From Verrucomicrobium sp. (GTDB taxonomy: Bacteria; Verrucomicrobiota; Verrucomicrobiia; Methylacidiphilales; UBA1321), in the NCBI GenBank assembly GCA_017849585.1, contig JAFIGT010000003.1, forward strand, positions 62,001-126,000: a DNA stretch of 64,000 nucleotides. Direction: 5' to 3'. Positions 41,430-52,515 of the stretch are shown here, piece after piece. The translations under genes were made by a program, and so were the position numbers. The notes beneath the pieces are model-generated. The model was not told the DNA's origin, made no database searches, and was given only the letters and a program-made list of their open reading frames with translations. The stretch's first letter is position 1. Each line of letters begins with the position of its first letter.

Positions 41430-42253
41430 TCGATTGTACCCGTTGGGCTCGTTTCCTTTTTGTTTGGGCCATCATCTGTTTGTCAGGCCCTGTCATGCCG
41501 CTGGTCGCCGCAGAAGGCACGGAGACTCCCGCCAAGCTTACAGGCAAGATGATCACGCTTGGCGATTTCGGCGCGGAGGATCTCGGCTATCTGGTCTTGC
41601 CACTCGTTGCCCCGGCGGGTGGCGTGGTCATCATTCACGACCGTTTCGGTCTCGATGAACACACCAAGCGGCTCACTGAGGAATTTGCCGGCAAAGGTTA
41701 CCTCGCCATCGCGGTCGACCTCTACAATGGCCGCAGCTCCAACGATCCGGCCCAGGCCAATGTTCTGCTCTCGAACATGCGCGTCGAATCTGCCATGAAA
41801 ACCATTCAGGCCGGCGAACGCCTGCTCAAGGAAAGCCCCCGGCTCAAAGTCCCCCGCGTCGCGCTGGTAGGCTGCAATTCCGGTGGAACCATCGCCATTC
41901 TCGCAGCGCAGCAGATCAAGGACATTGACGCCGTGGCCGCCGTGAATCCCATGATCGCGCCGCGCGAAAAGAAGATCTCCAAGTATCGCGTTCCCATCAT
42001 CCTGATCAATGCCGGAACCCCGCCCGCCGGTCTGGAAGAATTCCAGAAGCTCATGGATGACATGCGCAATCCGCTCGCAGTTTACACACTCGAAGGTGTG
42101 CCCGAAGGTTTCGCCGATCCCCGCAGCGCCAATCACAATGCCTCGCACGCCGCGAAGGCGTGGCAGATGGTCGACGACTTCCTGAAACGCGAATTCGCCA
42201 AGCCCGAAAAAGCCCCCTCGATCATCGATAAGGTTGAGGATTTCTTTAAATAA
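41426..42253 (+). CDS. Dienelactone-hydrolase-like exported protein with altered active site
   Basis: 275 residues from GTG 41426, with a signal peptide at about 1-29. The alpha/beta-hydrolase fold of dienelactone hydrolases is clear: GGVVIIHDRFGLDEHTKRLTEEFAGKGYLAIAVDLYNGR. The nucleophile elbow usually reads GFCMGG; here it is VGCNSGG with N151 at the Cys/Ser place, though the next residue is Ser. The histidine region, usually HGF, is PEGF with E227. The protein may therefore be a binding protein or use a shifted serine. It is coupled to gdhA by GTGA. Confidence 0.82.
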   Translation: MIDCTRWARFLFVWAIICLSGPVMPLVAAEGTETPAKLTGKMITLGDFGAEDLGYLVLPLVAPAGGVVIIHDRFGLDEHTKRLTEEFAGKGYLAIAVDLYNGRSSNDPAQANVLLSNMRVESAMKTIQAGERLLKESPRLKVPRVALVGCNSGGTIAILAAQQIKDIDAVAAVNPMIAPREKKISKYRVPIILINAGTPPAGLEEFQKLMDDMRNPLAVYTLEGVPEGFADPRSANHNASHAAKAWQMVDDFLKREFAKPEKAPSIIDKVEDFFK

Positions 42254-42270
42254 AAGAGGGGAAGTACTCG

Positions 42271-42705
42271 GTTCTAGGTACTAAGTACGAGGTATAGTAA
42301 CGTGGCGATCATTCGTGATTTTAAAGATCTAAAGGCTTGGCAGGAAGCTCGCGCCCTGACTCGTGCGATCTACGAATACTGCCGGACCACCTCGATCCAA
42401 AAAGACTGGGGTTTGAAGGATCAGATTCAGCGCGCATCAGTATCTGTCATGTCCAATATCGCTGAAGGTTTCGAGCGAGGCGGGCAAGCGGAGCGGTTGC
42501 AGTTTTTGAATATTGCTCGAGCCAGTTGCGCGGAGGTGCGGAGTCTGCTCTGCGTCTGCGAAGATGCCGGGTACTTGACTTCTGCTCAATGTCTGGCACT
42601 TGAGAAATCATGTGTTTAAATTAATTTGCTGGTAACTGGGTTGATGAAAGTGGTCAAAGAGCATCGCTTCGCAAAACCTAGTACCTAGTACTTAGAACCT
42701 AGAAC
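42271..42705. mobile_element. Inverted-repeat-bounded element carrying a four-helix-bundle gene
   Basis: The left end 42271-42294 (GTTCTAGGTACTAAGTAC...) and the right end 42682-42705 are 24-bp inverted repeats matching at 22 positions. Between them lies one gene for a 23S-rRNA-intervening-sequence-type four-helix-bundle protein. IVS elements in rRNA genes carry the same protein and are also bounded by inverted repeats. Here the element lies between the dienelactone-hydrolase-like gene and the lipoate ligase gene and disrupts neither. Confidence 0.65.
42302..42619 (+). pseudogene. Four-helix-bundle (S23/IVP-type) protein, shortened by a stop codon
   Basis: GTG 42302 gives 105 residues: FKDLKAWQEARALTRAIYEY (helix 1), WGLKDQIQRASVSVMSNIAEGFERGG (family motif), RLQFLNIARASCAEVRSLLCVCEDAG and SAQCLALEKSCV. 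After TAA at 42617-42619 the same frame continues INLLVTGLMKVVKEHR up to TAG at 42686, which matches the usual last helix. A point change seems to have cut the fourth helix. A 105-residue protein might still fold, so function is not excluded. Confidence 0.75.
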
Positions 42706-42716
42706 TGCCCCGGCTC

Positions 42717-43379
42717 ATGCATTGGAGATTGATTTTAGATCCCGCCTCCTCCGCCGCCTACAATATGGCGGCGGACGAAGCGTTGTTGCGCGAAGTGACG
42801 GTTCCGATTCTGCGGATTTACAATTGGGCGGACGATGCGCAGACGATTGGGTATTTCCAAAAAGCCGAAGTCGCAATTCCCGGCGTGCCGATGGTGCGCC
42901 GTTACACGGGCGGGGGATTGGTCGATCATCGGCACGATCAGACGTACACCGTGATCCTGCCCCGCTCGCATCCGTGGATGGAATTGCCGACACCGGAGAG
43001 CTACTCGAAAATTCACGAAGGCGTGCTTGCGGCGATTCAGCGGCTCGGCATTCCTGCGCAACTCGCACCCTGCTGCGATGAGAACGAATCCGCCGCCTGT
43101 TTTCAAAAAGCGGTGAAGTACGACATCACCGCGCCCGATGGCGTCAAGATTTCCGGAGCCGCGCAACGTCGCACCCGCGAAGGCTTGTTGCATCAGGGTA
43201 GTATCTTGTTGCCGGACCCGACCCAAAACAAGGCGCTCTACGAACTCCTCGGGCAGGTGATGGGCGAGACTTTGGGGTTCGATTGGACACTCGGCGAATT
43301 GACCGAATCGGAGCAAAAACGCGCTCACGTTTTGGCGGTCGAGCGTTATGCGACCGACGCCTGGAACCTTCGCGTGTAG
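42717..43379 (+). CDS. Lipoate-protein ligase A family protein
   Basis: 220 residues, a biotin/lipoate A/B ligase (BPL_LplA_LipB) domain. VRRYTGGGLVDH is the lipoyl-binding motif (RRxTGGGxVxH) and DGVKISGAAQRRTREGLLHQGSI supplies the catalytic lysine and substrate loop. NMAADEALL near the start is a family hallmark. It attaches lipoate to dehydrogenase E2 subunits or moves octanoyl groups (LipM/LipL type); the size fits either. ATG 42717 sits just after the inverted-repeat element. Confidence 0.88.
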   Translation: MHWRLILDPASSAAYNMAADEALLREVTVPILRIYNWADDAQTIGYFQKAEVAIPGVPMVRRYTGGGLVDHRHDQTYTVILPRSHPWMELPTPESYSKIHEGVLAAIQRLGIPAQLAPCCDENESAACFQKAVKYDITAPDGVKISGAAQRRTREGLLHQGSILLPDPTQNKALYELLGQVMGETLGFDWTLGELTESEQKRAHVLAVERYATDAWNLRV

Positions 43380-43441
43380 CGATTAGTTTGGTCGCGCTGC
43401 AAGCTATTGACGGATAATGGTTTGGGTTTTTACTTTTTTAG

Positions 43442-46096
<2,655 letters not shown>

Positions 46097-46119
46097 TCTA
46101 CTACACCTGACATAATACT

Positions 46120-48726
46120 ATGCCTCCTGAACCTCAAGATCCGGCATCTTCCTTATTCGCCCAGAACGAACGTCTGGGCAAAATCAACGTCGCCGACGAA
46201 ATCAAGAATTCGTTCCTTGATTACTCCATGTCGGTCATCATCTCGCGCGCCCTGCCGGACGTGCGTGATGGGTTGAAGCCCTCGCAGCGCCGCATTTTGT
46301 TGGCGATGCACGATCTCAATCTCTATCCCGGACGCCAACATCGTAAGTGCGCCAAGATTTGCGGTGACACCTCTGGTAATTATCACCCCCACGGTGAAGC
46401 CGTCATCTACCCCACGCTCGTCCACATGGCGCAGTCATGGGCCATGCGCGAGATGCTCGTCGACGGTCAGGGTAACTTCGGCTCGGTGGAAGGTGACCCG
46501 CCCGCCGCCATGCGTTATACGGAAGCCCGTTTGACGCACATGGGAGCCGCCCTCATGGCGGACATGGACCAGGACACCGTCGATTTCGTCCCGAACTACG
46601 ACGAAACCCGCACCGAGCCGGTCGTTTTCCCCGCTGCGATCCCGAACCTGCTGGTCAACGGCGGCACGGGTATTGCCGTCGGTATGGCGACCAACCTGCC
46701 GCCGCATAATCTCACGGAAGTCATCGACGGCATCTGCGCCCAGATCGACAACCCGGAAATCACCATTCCCCAGTTGATGAAGATCATCAAGGGACCTGAT
46801 TTCCCCACCGGTTGCAGCATCCTCGGCACGGAAGGCATCAAGAACTACTTCAACACCGGCCGCGGCAGCGTGAAGGTGCGCGGTCGCATCCACACCGAAG
46901 AGCACAAGGGTGGTCGCGAATTCATCGTCATCACGGAAATCCCGTATAACGTGAATCGCGCCGATCTCGTCTCGCGCATTGCGGAGCTGGTCAATGAAAA
47001 AACATTGCCCGACATCACCGCCATCCGCGATGAATCGGACGAGAACACCCGCGTGGTCATCGAGCTCAAGCGCGATGCCGTCACGAAGATCGTCATCAAC
47101 AACCTCTACAAGCTGACCGCGCTCGAATCCTCCTTCTCGGCCAACATGCTCGCTATCGACGGTGGTCGCCCGAAGATCCTGAATCTCAAGGAGCTGATCA
47201 ACTGCTACATCGAGCACCGCCGCGAAGTCATCCTGCGCCGGACCCGCTACCTGCTGCGCAAGGCTCAGGTTCGCGCCGAAGTGTTGGAAGGTTACCTCAT
47301 CGCGTTGTCGAACCTCGATGAGTTCATCCGCATCATCCGCGAATCCGCCAACCGCGACGAAGCCCGCATCCAACTCCTCGCCTACGAATTCACCAAGGCG
47401 AAGGTGGAGCACTTCGGCATCGTCGTGCATCAGCCCTCGCGCCTCACCAATGGCCGTTACCTCATCAGCGAGGAACAGGTCAACGCCATCCTCGAATTGC
47501 GCCTCTATCAGCTCACCGGGCTGGAACGCGACAAGATCGCGGAAGAATACAAGGCCTTGCTCGAAACCATCGCCGACCTCATGGACATCCTCGCGAAGGA
47601 AATCCGTGTGCTCACGATCATCAAGCAGGAACTGCGCGCCATCAAGGAGAAGCACGGCGAAAAGCGCCGCACCGACATCATTCCCGACGAAGGCGAAATG
47701 GCGATTGAAGACTTGATCGCCAACGAAGGCGTGATCATCACCATCACCCACAACAGCCTCATCAAACGCACCAATATCAGCAGCTACCGCGCGCAAAAAC
47801 GCGGCGGCAAGGGCGTTATTGGCATGACCACCCGCGAGGGAGACAAGCCGGAGGACTCGGACTTCGTCGAGCATCTCTTCACCGCTTCCACGCACGACTA
47901 CCTCATGTTCTTCACGAACACGGGCCGCGTCTATGTCGAGCGAGTGCACGAGATTCCCGACATGGGCCGCGCGGCCAAAGGCCGTAGCATAGCGAACCTG
48001 CTCGAATTCAAGACCGGCGAGAAAGTCGCCGCCTTGATCCGCATCACCTCCCGCAAAGATGCCAAGGGCGAGGACGCCACCTGGAAATCGGGTGAATTCC
48101 TCCTCTTCGCCACCGCGCAAGGCACGGTCAAGAAAACCTCACTGGAAGACTTCGCCAACGTCCGCAAGGGCGGCATCATTGCCATCGGCATTGAGGCGGG
48201 CGACTCGCTCATCGAGGTCAAGCTCACCAGCGGCCACGACGAAGCCGTCCTCATCACTCGCGAGGGCATGAGCATCCGCTTCGAGGAATCCGACGTCCGC
48301 TGCATGGGCCGTCCCGCCACCGGCGTGCGCGGCATTACCCTTGAAAAAGGCGACAATGTGGTGGCGCTTGCCATCGTGAACCCGCAGGCCACCTTGCTGG
48401 TTGCAGGCGAAAACGGCATTGGCAAACGCACCGCGTTCGACGAATACCGCAAGCAATCCCGCGGCGGCAAGGGCATCATCACGATGAAGACCACCGACAA
48501 GACCGGCAAGGTCGTTGGTGCCCTCAGCGTGACCGATTCCGACGAGATCATGCTCCTCACCCAGGGCGGCCAGATGGTTCGCACTCCGGTGAATAACATC
48601 CGCGAGGCCGGCCGCAACACACAGGGCGTGAAGCTGGTCGATCTCGAGGACAAGGACAAGCTCCTCGCCATCGCTCCCGTCATTACCGACGAGCAGGAAG
48701 AAAAGGAAAGCGAGACGGAAGCGTAA
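46120..48726 (+). CDS. gyrA: DNA gyrase subunit A
   Basis: 868 residues. Y133 in AAMRYTEARL is the DNA-cleaving tyrosine. The quinolone region reads GNYHPHGEAVIYPTL, with A94 and P98 at the places of E. coli S83 and D87. The C-terminal pinwheel contains AQKRGGKGV, the GyrA-box, which marks gyrase rather than topoisomerase IV. The tail is acidic (EQEEKESETEA). Partner of gyrB; together they introduce negative supercoils. The last blade repeats are complete. Confidence 0.97.
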   Translation: MPPEPQDPASSLFAQNERLGKINVADEIKNSFLDYSMSVIISRALPDVRDGLKPSQRRILLAMHDLNLYPGRQHRKCAKICGDTSGNYHPHGEAVIYPTLVHMAQSWAMREMLVDGQGNFGSVEGDPPAAMRYTEARLTHMGAALMADMDQDTVDFVPNYDETRTEPVVFPAAIPNLLVNGGTGIAVGMATNLPPHNLTEVIDGICAQIDNPEITIPQLMKIIKGPDFPTGCSILGTEGIKNYFNTGRGSVKVRGRIHTEEHKGGREFIVITEIPYNVNRADLVSRIAELVNEKTLPDITAIRDESDENTRVVIELKRDAVTKIVINNLYKLTALESSFSANMLAIDGGRPKILNLKELINCYIEHRREVILRRTRYLLRKAQVRAEVLEGYLIALSNLDEFIRIIRESANRDEARIQLLAYEFTKAKVEHFGIVVHQPSRLTNGRYLISEEQVNAILELRLYQLTGLERDKIAEEYKALLETIADLMDILAKEIRVLTIIKQELRAIKEKHGEKRRTDIIPDEGEMAIEDLIANEGVIITITHNSLIKRTNISSYRAQKRGGKGVIGMTTREGDKPEDSDFVEHLFTASTHDYLMFFTNTGRVYVERVHEIPDMGRAAKGRSIANLLEFKTGEKVAALIRITSRKDAKGEDATWKSGEFLLFATAQGTVKKTSLEDFANVRKGGIIAIGIEAGDSLIEVKLTSGHDEAVLITREGMSIRFEESDVRCMGRPATGVRGITLEKGDNVVALAIVNPQATLLVAGENGIGKRTAFDEYRKQSRGGKGIITMKTTDKTGKVVGALSVTDSDEIMLLTQGGQMVRTPVNNIREAGRNTQGVKLVDLEDKDKLLAIAPVITDEQEEKESETEA

Positions 48727-48745
48727 ACGAGAGCCAAGCCACATC

Positions 48746-48849
48746 GTCAAAGTCAAAGGTCAAAGCGACAGCGGAAAAGGTGAAACTTTTTCGCTGTCAA
48801 CGTCGATGAGGGCGTTGAGTTGATTAAATGCAGCTTTTGACTTTTTGAT
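48746..48849. repeat. Nested palindromic element after gyrA
   Basis: Inner hairpin: GACAGCGGAAAA (48767-48778) with TTTTTCGCTGTC (48787-48798). Outer arms: GTCAAAGTCAAAGGTCAAAGC (48746-48766) with GCTTTTGACTTTTTGAT (48833-48849), imperfect. The structure could end the gyrBA transcript, but the nested 100-bp layout looks more like a small palindromic repeat element. Confidence 0.55.
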
Positions 48850-48862
48850 TTAACTCTATTTT

Positions 48863-49492
48863 ATGATTATCAAACCTGACGACGTTGTACTTTTCACCGG
48901 TGATAGCATCACCGACTGCGGTCGTGACCGCGCAGACTCCAATCATCTGGGGAATGGCTATGCCATGCTCGCTGCCGGGCAACTCTACTCGCAAATCGCT
49001 TCACCTGCGCTGAAAGTTTACAACCGCGGCATCAGCGGCAATCGCGTGTACGATCTCGAAGCGCGGATCGAACCCGATCTCCTCGCACTCAAACCCACCA
49101 TCCTCTCCATCCTGATTGGGATCAACGACACGTGGCGTCGTTTCGATAGCAATATGATTTCCGCCACGGCGGACTACAAGGCATCGTACCAGCGCATCCT
49201 CAGCCGCGTGCAAAAGGAATTGCCCGAGACCCAGATCATCCTGCTCGAACCGTTCCTCCTGCCGGTGCCGGAAGATCGCAAGAACTGGCGCGAAGACCTC
49301 GATCCGAAGATCACCGCTGTGCGCGAACTCGCCATTGAATTCGGTACGGAATACATCCCGTTCGATGGGATCTTTGCCGAAGCGGCGACTCGTGCTCCGG
49401 CGGGTTATTGGCTTCCCGATGGCGTGCATCCGTCGCTAGCGGGGCATACGCTCATCGCCGACGCCTGGCTCGACCACGCCCAGATCGGGTAA
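48863..49492 (+). CDS. SGNH/GDSL-family hydrolase
   Basis: 209 residues without a signal peptide. Block I LFTGDSITDCGRD (nucleophile S), block II NRGISGNRV, block III IGINDTWRR and block V DGVHPSLAGH complete the SGNH set. Relatives deacetylate sugars or act as lysophospholipases; many Verrucomicrobia carry several. A cytoplasmic acetylxylan-type esterase is possible. It ends just before a strong bidirectional terminator. Confidence 0.93.
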   Translation: MIIKPDDVVLFTGDSITDCGRDRADSNHLGNGYAMLAAGQLYSQIASPALKVYNRGISGNRVYDLEARIEPDLLALKPTILSILIGINDTWRRFDSNMISATADYKASYQRILSRVQKELPETQIILLEPFLLPVPEDRKNWREDLDPKITAVRELAIEFGTEYIPFDGIFAEAATRAPAGYWLPDGVHPSLAGHTLIADAWLDHAQIG

Positions 49493-49524
49493 CGGTTGGG
49501 GAGGTTGCCTTACCCCTTTGACAG

Positions 49525-49559
49525 AAAAAGCCGTTTGGCGCAGAGCCAAACGGCTTTTT
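49525..49559. terminator. Strong bidirectional terminator
   Basis: AAAAAGCCGTTTGGC (49525-49539) and GCCAAACGGCTTTTT (49545-49559) form a perfect 15-bp stem with a 5-nt loop; A- and T-runs on both sides allow termination in either direction. It separates the converging SGNH hydrolase and LysM genes. Confidence 0.92.
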
Positions 49560-49602
49560 CGTTGCGATGAGAATTCTCAGTGAATCGCGTGACGATGCCC
49601 TG

Positions 49603-49971
49603 CTATTGAGCGGCGGGGACTTTGATGACCTGACCGGGCATCAACTTATCATTCGTCATGCCGTTCAAGGCTTTGATCTTGGCCACCGACGTGCGGTGAT
49701 CGCGCGCGATCTTCCAGAGCGAGTCGCCGGTAACCACTGTATAATCGATCGCCATCACCGTCGTGGTGGTGGTCGTCTGCGTCACCGCGCTATTGGCGGC
49801 GGGAGCACTGGCCGTCGGCAGGGTTTCCACCGGCTGCGTCGCGGCCGGAGCGTTGGCCGGCACCGGCAGATCATTGCCGGAAGCCGTGGTCTTCTTGTCC
49901 GCGTCAGAGGACGAACAACCGATGAGAAGCGTGGTCAAACCGATAAGAGCCAAGGTGCTAAACGATTTCAT
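49603..49971 (-). CDS. LysM-domain lipoprotein
   Basis: 122 residues from ATG 49971. Lipoprotein signal LALIGLTTLLIGC with the lipid-modified Cys at about residue 19. A Thr/Ala/Pro-rich linker (about 25-70) leads to one LysM domain at about 76-119 (DYTVVTGDSLWKIARDHRTSVAKIKALNGMTNDKLMPGQVIKVP), which binds peptidoglycan. It is probably attached to the outer membrane and holds the cell wall. Monocistronic, ended by the bidirectional terminator. Confidence 0.9.
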   Translation of the reverse strand: MKSFSTLALIGLTTLLIGCSSSDADKKTTASGNDLPVPANAPAATQPVETLPTASAPAANSAVTQTTTTTTVMAIDYTVVTGDSLWKIARDHRTSVAKIKALNGMTNDKLMPGQVIKVPAAQ

Positions 49972-50469
49972 GGGTCCAACGATAGACACATCCCCGCTCG
50001 GAACGAAAGCGATAAATGCACGAGTGTGATACGAGGGGGAGGAAAGTATATTCCCTCTCGCGTGGCCCATCATGGTGGCGATACCACCTCAGGGCGACTT
50101 TCCCGAGTTCAGCTTCGCACTTCCTCAGGGTTGTTTTTATCCGGCACTTCCAAAATATTTCGCACACGCAGCTCACGTAGCAAACCTAACGCAAACGTCT
50201 TTCTGCCAAACCATGCTTAAATAGGAGCATGCACGACAACTCTCATCGATCTGGACAGAGAGGGGCGGCGTTACGGATGGGTGACAATTCTGCTTCTTGC
50301 TGGTTACTTCGGGCCGCGATAACGCCAGATCAGGAACTTGGAAAAAATGGTGACGTTGGGAGCGCTTGGGAGTGCGAGTCGCAACATATTCTCAATCTGC
50401 GCGCCTTCACTCCTCGCATTCAAACGGGAAAATTAGACTTATCTGCGATTGCGGATCTCGATTTCGATT

Positions 50470-50487
50470 AACTATAAGCTTATAGTT
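50470..50487. promoter_or_regulatory. 18-bp perfect palindrome
   Basis: AACTATAAGCTTATAGTT is fully self-complementary and lies at the edge of the A+T-rich island, about 280 bp before fabD. It may be an operator for a dimeric regulator or the end of a small inserted element. Confidence 0.35.
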
Positions 50488-50713
50488 TCAAATTATTTAG
50501 CTAAATATGGCTGTTTTTCGTCAAAATAAAGCCTGAAATGGTCATTTATTATCTTATTTAATACTTTTCTCAACATGCTGCCAATGATAAGTTTTTCATA
50601 CTTTTTAGGGTATTTCCCGACAAAAGACTTGCCAATTTTGAGGCGTCGCGAGATGGTTTTTTCTTCGTTGATCGCCTCGGTGGTTAAAATCGTATTAGGA
50701 CGCAACGGCGCAT

Positions 50714-50737
50714 GCGGGTGCCCGGCGTCGAACCGGG
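50714..50737 (-). other. tRNA-like T-arm and acceptor fragment
   Basis: The minus strand reads CCGGGTTCGACG-type features: stem CCCGG, loop TTCGACG, stem CCGGG, then CACCCGC. This looks like the 3' end of a tRNA (T arm plus acceptor strand, as in tRNA-Leu with a GCGGGTG 5' strand). The other tRNA parts are missing. It could be an attachment-site remnant or chance. Confidence 0.25.
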
Positions 50738-50765
50738 TGGAAAACGGATCGAAAAGGACTTCTAA

Positions 50766-51698
50766 ATGCATAAAAAACGGGCGTTGATTTTTTCCGGACA
50801 AGGGGCTCAGTGCGTAGGCATGGGGGCGGATTTGCTGGAGCACAGTTCAGCGGTGCGACATCTCTATAATGAAGCGGACGATACGCTTCAGTTTCCCCTC
50901 AGCCAGTATTGCTTCGAGGGACCGCAGGAGAAATTGACCGAAACTGCCGTGTGCCAACCAGCACTCTATGTGCACGGTCTCGCCCTTCTGGCCATGGTGA
51001 AGGAGCACCACCCCCACTTCAAGTTTGCCGCAACGGCGGGCCTTTCCCTCGGGGAATACACCGCCCACGCTGCCGCCGGAACGTTCGACTTTTCCACGGG
51101 ATTAAAACTCGTTTTCCATCGCGGACGCCTCATGCAGGAAGCCTGCGACGCTACGCGCGGTGGGATGCTTGCCCTCGTCGGAGCGACGGCGGAACAGGGA
51201 CGCGAAATTGCCCGCGCGGTCGATCTCGACGCGGCGAACTTCAATGCCCCCGGTCAAGTGGTACTCTCCGGCGACGAGCGCAAGATCCCGGCCGCCGTTG
51301 AAGCGGCCAAGCAAATGGGTATTCGCAAGGCCATTCCCCTCAAGGTGGCAGGCGCCTACCATTCCCGCCTCATGAAGAAGGCGCAGGACGGCTTGCGTCC
51401 CTACCTCGACGAAGCGAAGATTTCCAATCCCCCCATGCCCGTCATGGCGAATATCTCGGGGCAGGAAATTTCCGAACCGGCCGCGATCCGCGACGCGCTT
51501 TCCGCTCAGGTCTGTGGCAGCGTACTCTGGGAGGATTGCATTCGCTCGCTGATTGCGCGGGGAATTACCGAATTCATCGAGTTCGGTCCCGGCGGCGTTC
51601 TGGCTGGAATGGTGAAACGGATTGACCCCGCGGTGCATTGTCTCTCTATTGGCACCTACGCAAATTACAAGGAACACATTCATGTCTTCGCTCAATAA
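50766..51698 (+). CDS. fabD: Malonyl-CoA:ACP transacylase
   Basis: 310 residues. FSGQGAQCVGMG at the start, nucleophile S94 in AGLSLGEYTAH, and the histidine in VAGAYHSRLM (about 204) are the active site; FIEFGPGGVLAGMVKRI is the conserved end. It loads malonate on ACP for fatty acid synthesis. First gene of the fab operon; it overlaps fabG by 17 bp. Confidence 0.95.
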   Translation: MHKKRALIFSGQGAQCVGMGADLLEHSSAVRHLYNEADDTLQFPLSQYCFEGPQEKLTETAVCQPALYVHGLALLAMVKEHHPHFKFAATAGLSLGEYTAHAAAGTFDFSTGLKLVFHRGRLMQEACDATRGGMLALVGATAEQGREIARAVDLDAANFNAPGQVVLSGDERKIPAAVEAAKQMGIRKAIPLKVAGAYHSRLMKKAQDGLRPYLDEAKISNPPMPVMANISGQEISEPAAIRDALSAQVCGSVLWEDCIRSLIARGITEFIEFGPGGVLAGMVKRIDPAVHCLSIGTYANYKEHIHVFAQ

Positions 51699-52425
51699 TA
51701 AAAAAGCCCTCGTGACCGGTGCCAGCCGCGGTCTGGGTCGCGCCATCGCGGTGCGCCTAGCCAAAGCCGGAGCCGATGTGGCCTGCATCAGCCGCTCTGT
51801 CGAATCGGTCGCGCAGACCGTGGAAGAAATCAACGCCCTCGGACGCAAAGCCAAGGGCTACGCCGTGGACGTCGCGGACGGTGCTGCCGTCGAAGCCGCC
51901 GTGGGCGAGATCGCCACGGAATTCGGCGCGATTGATATCCTCGTAAACAACGCCGGCGTCACCCGCGACGGCCTGCTCATGCGCATGAGCGCGGAGGACT
52001 GGGATGCCGTCATCAACACCAATCTCAAGGGCGCGTTCCACTGGACCAAGCCGGTAAGCCGCCTCATGGCCAAGCAGCGCGCGGGCAAGATCGTTAATAT
52101 CGCCAGCGTCATCGGATTGATCGGCAACGCCGGTCAGGCCAATTACGCCGCCTCCAAAGCGGGCCTGATTGGCTTCAGCAAATCGGTGGCCAAGGAGTTC
52201 GCGTCACGCGGTATCACTTGCAATGTGGTGTGTCCCGGCTTTATTGACACCGACATGACCAAGGTCCTTTCAGAAGAGATTAAGAAAAAACTCTTGGAGC
52301 GCATTCCGCTACAGCGATTTGGACAGCCGGAAGACGTCGCCGGAGTTGTGGAATTTTTGTGCGGACAAGCCGCCGATTACGTTACCGGACAAGTGGTTAC
52401 GGTTGACGGCGGCATGGTCATCTAA
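51682..52425 (+). CDS. fabG: 3-oxoacyl-ACP reductase
   Basis: 247 residues from ATG 51682 (MSSLNNKKALVTGASRG). SDR motifs: TGASRGLGRA for the cofactor, NNAG at about 86-89, the Ser of IASVIG and YAASKAG (catalytic Tyr and Lys), then PGFIDTDMT. NADPH reduces 3-oxoacyl-ACP in each elongation cycle. The overlap with fabD implies coupling; acpP follows after 90 bp with its own strong ribosome site. Confidence 0.96.
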   Translation: MSSLNNKKALVTGASRGLGRAIAVRLAKAGADVACISRSVESVAQTVEEINALGRKAKGYAVDVADGAAVEAAVGEIATEFGAIDILVNNAGVTRDGLLMRMSAEDWDAVINTNLKGAFHWTKPVSRLMAKQRAGKIVNIASVIGLIGNAGQANYAASKAGLIGFSKSVAKEFASRGITCNVVCPGFIDTDMTKVLSEEIKKKLLERIPLQRFGQPEDVAGVVEFLCGQAADYVTGQVVTVDGGMVI

Positions 52426-52515
52426 CCCAAGAATAAAAAAAAAGAAAATTTTTGTTGCCAAAGATAGGCGGGAGCCTTACTAACGCACCATCACTTTTAC
52501 AGGAGATAAGATTTT

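Larger units (their letters stand above)
49972..50765. other. Long intergenic region with an A+T-rich island upstream of fabD
   Basis: No gene is supported. From about 50465 to 50690 the sequence is far richer in A+T than the rest of the window. It starts with an 18-bp palindrome (50470-50487) and ends in a tRNA-like stem (50714-50737), both listed separately. A minus-strand frame (50843-50493) through it would give a basic Lys-rich protein but overlaps fabD and resembles no known family. Confidence 0.55.

Noticed and set aside
46435-48120. 561-residue minus-strand frame opposite gyrA
   Set aside because: Same reason; antisense shadow of a highly conserved gene.
48767-48798. Simple terminator after gyrA
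   Set aside because: The stem is present but no T-run follows it, and larger outer arms surround it; kept as a palindromic repeat instead.
50229-50471. 80-residue plus-strand frame before fabD
   Set aside because: No domain, no ribosome site and a low-quality composition; treated as non-coding.
50493-50843. 116-residue Lys-rich minus-strand frame in the A+T-rich island
   Set aside because: It overlaps the fabD start and its content follows base composition. I cannot exclude a remnant of a foreign gene, but there is no family match.
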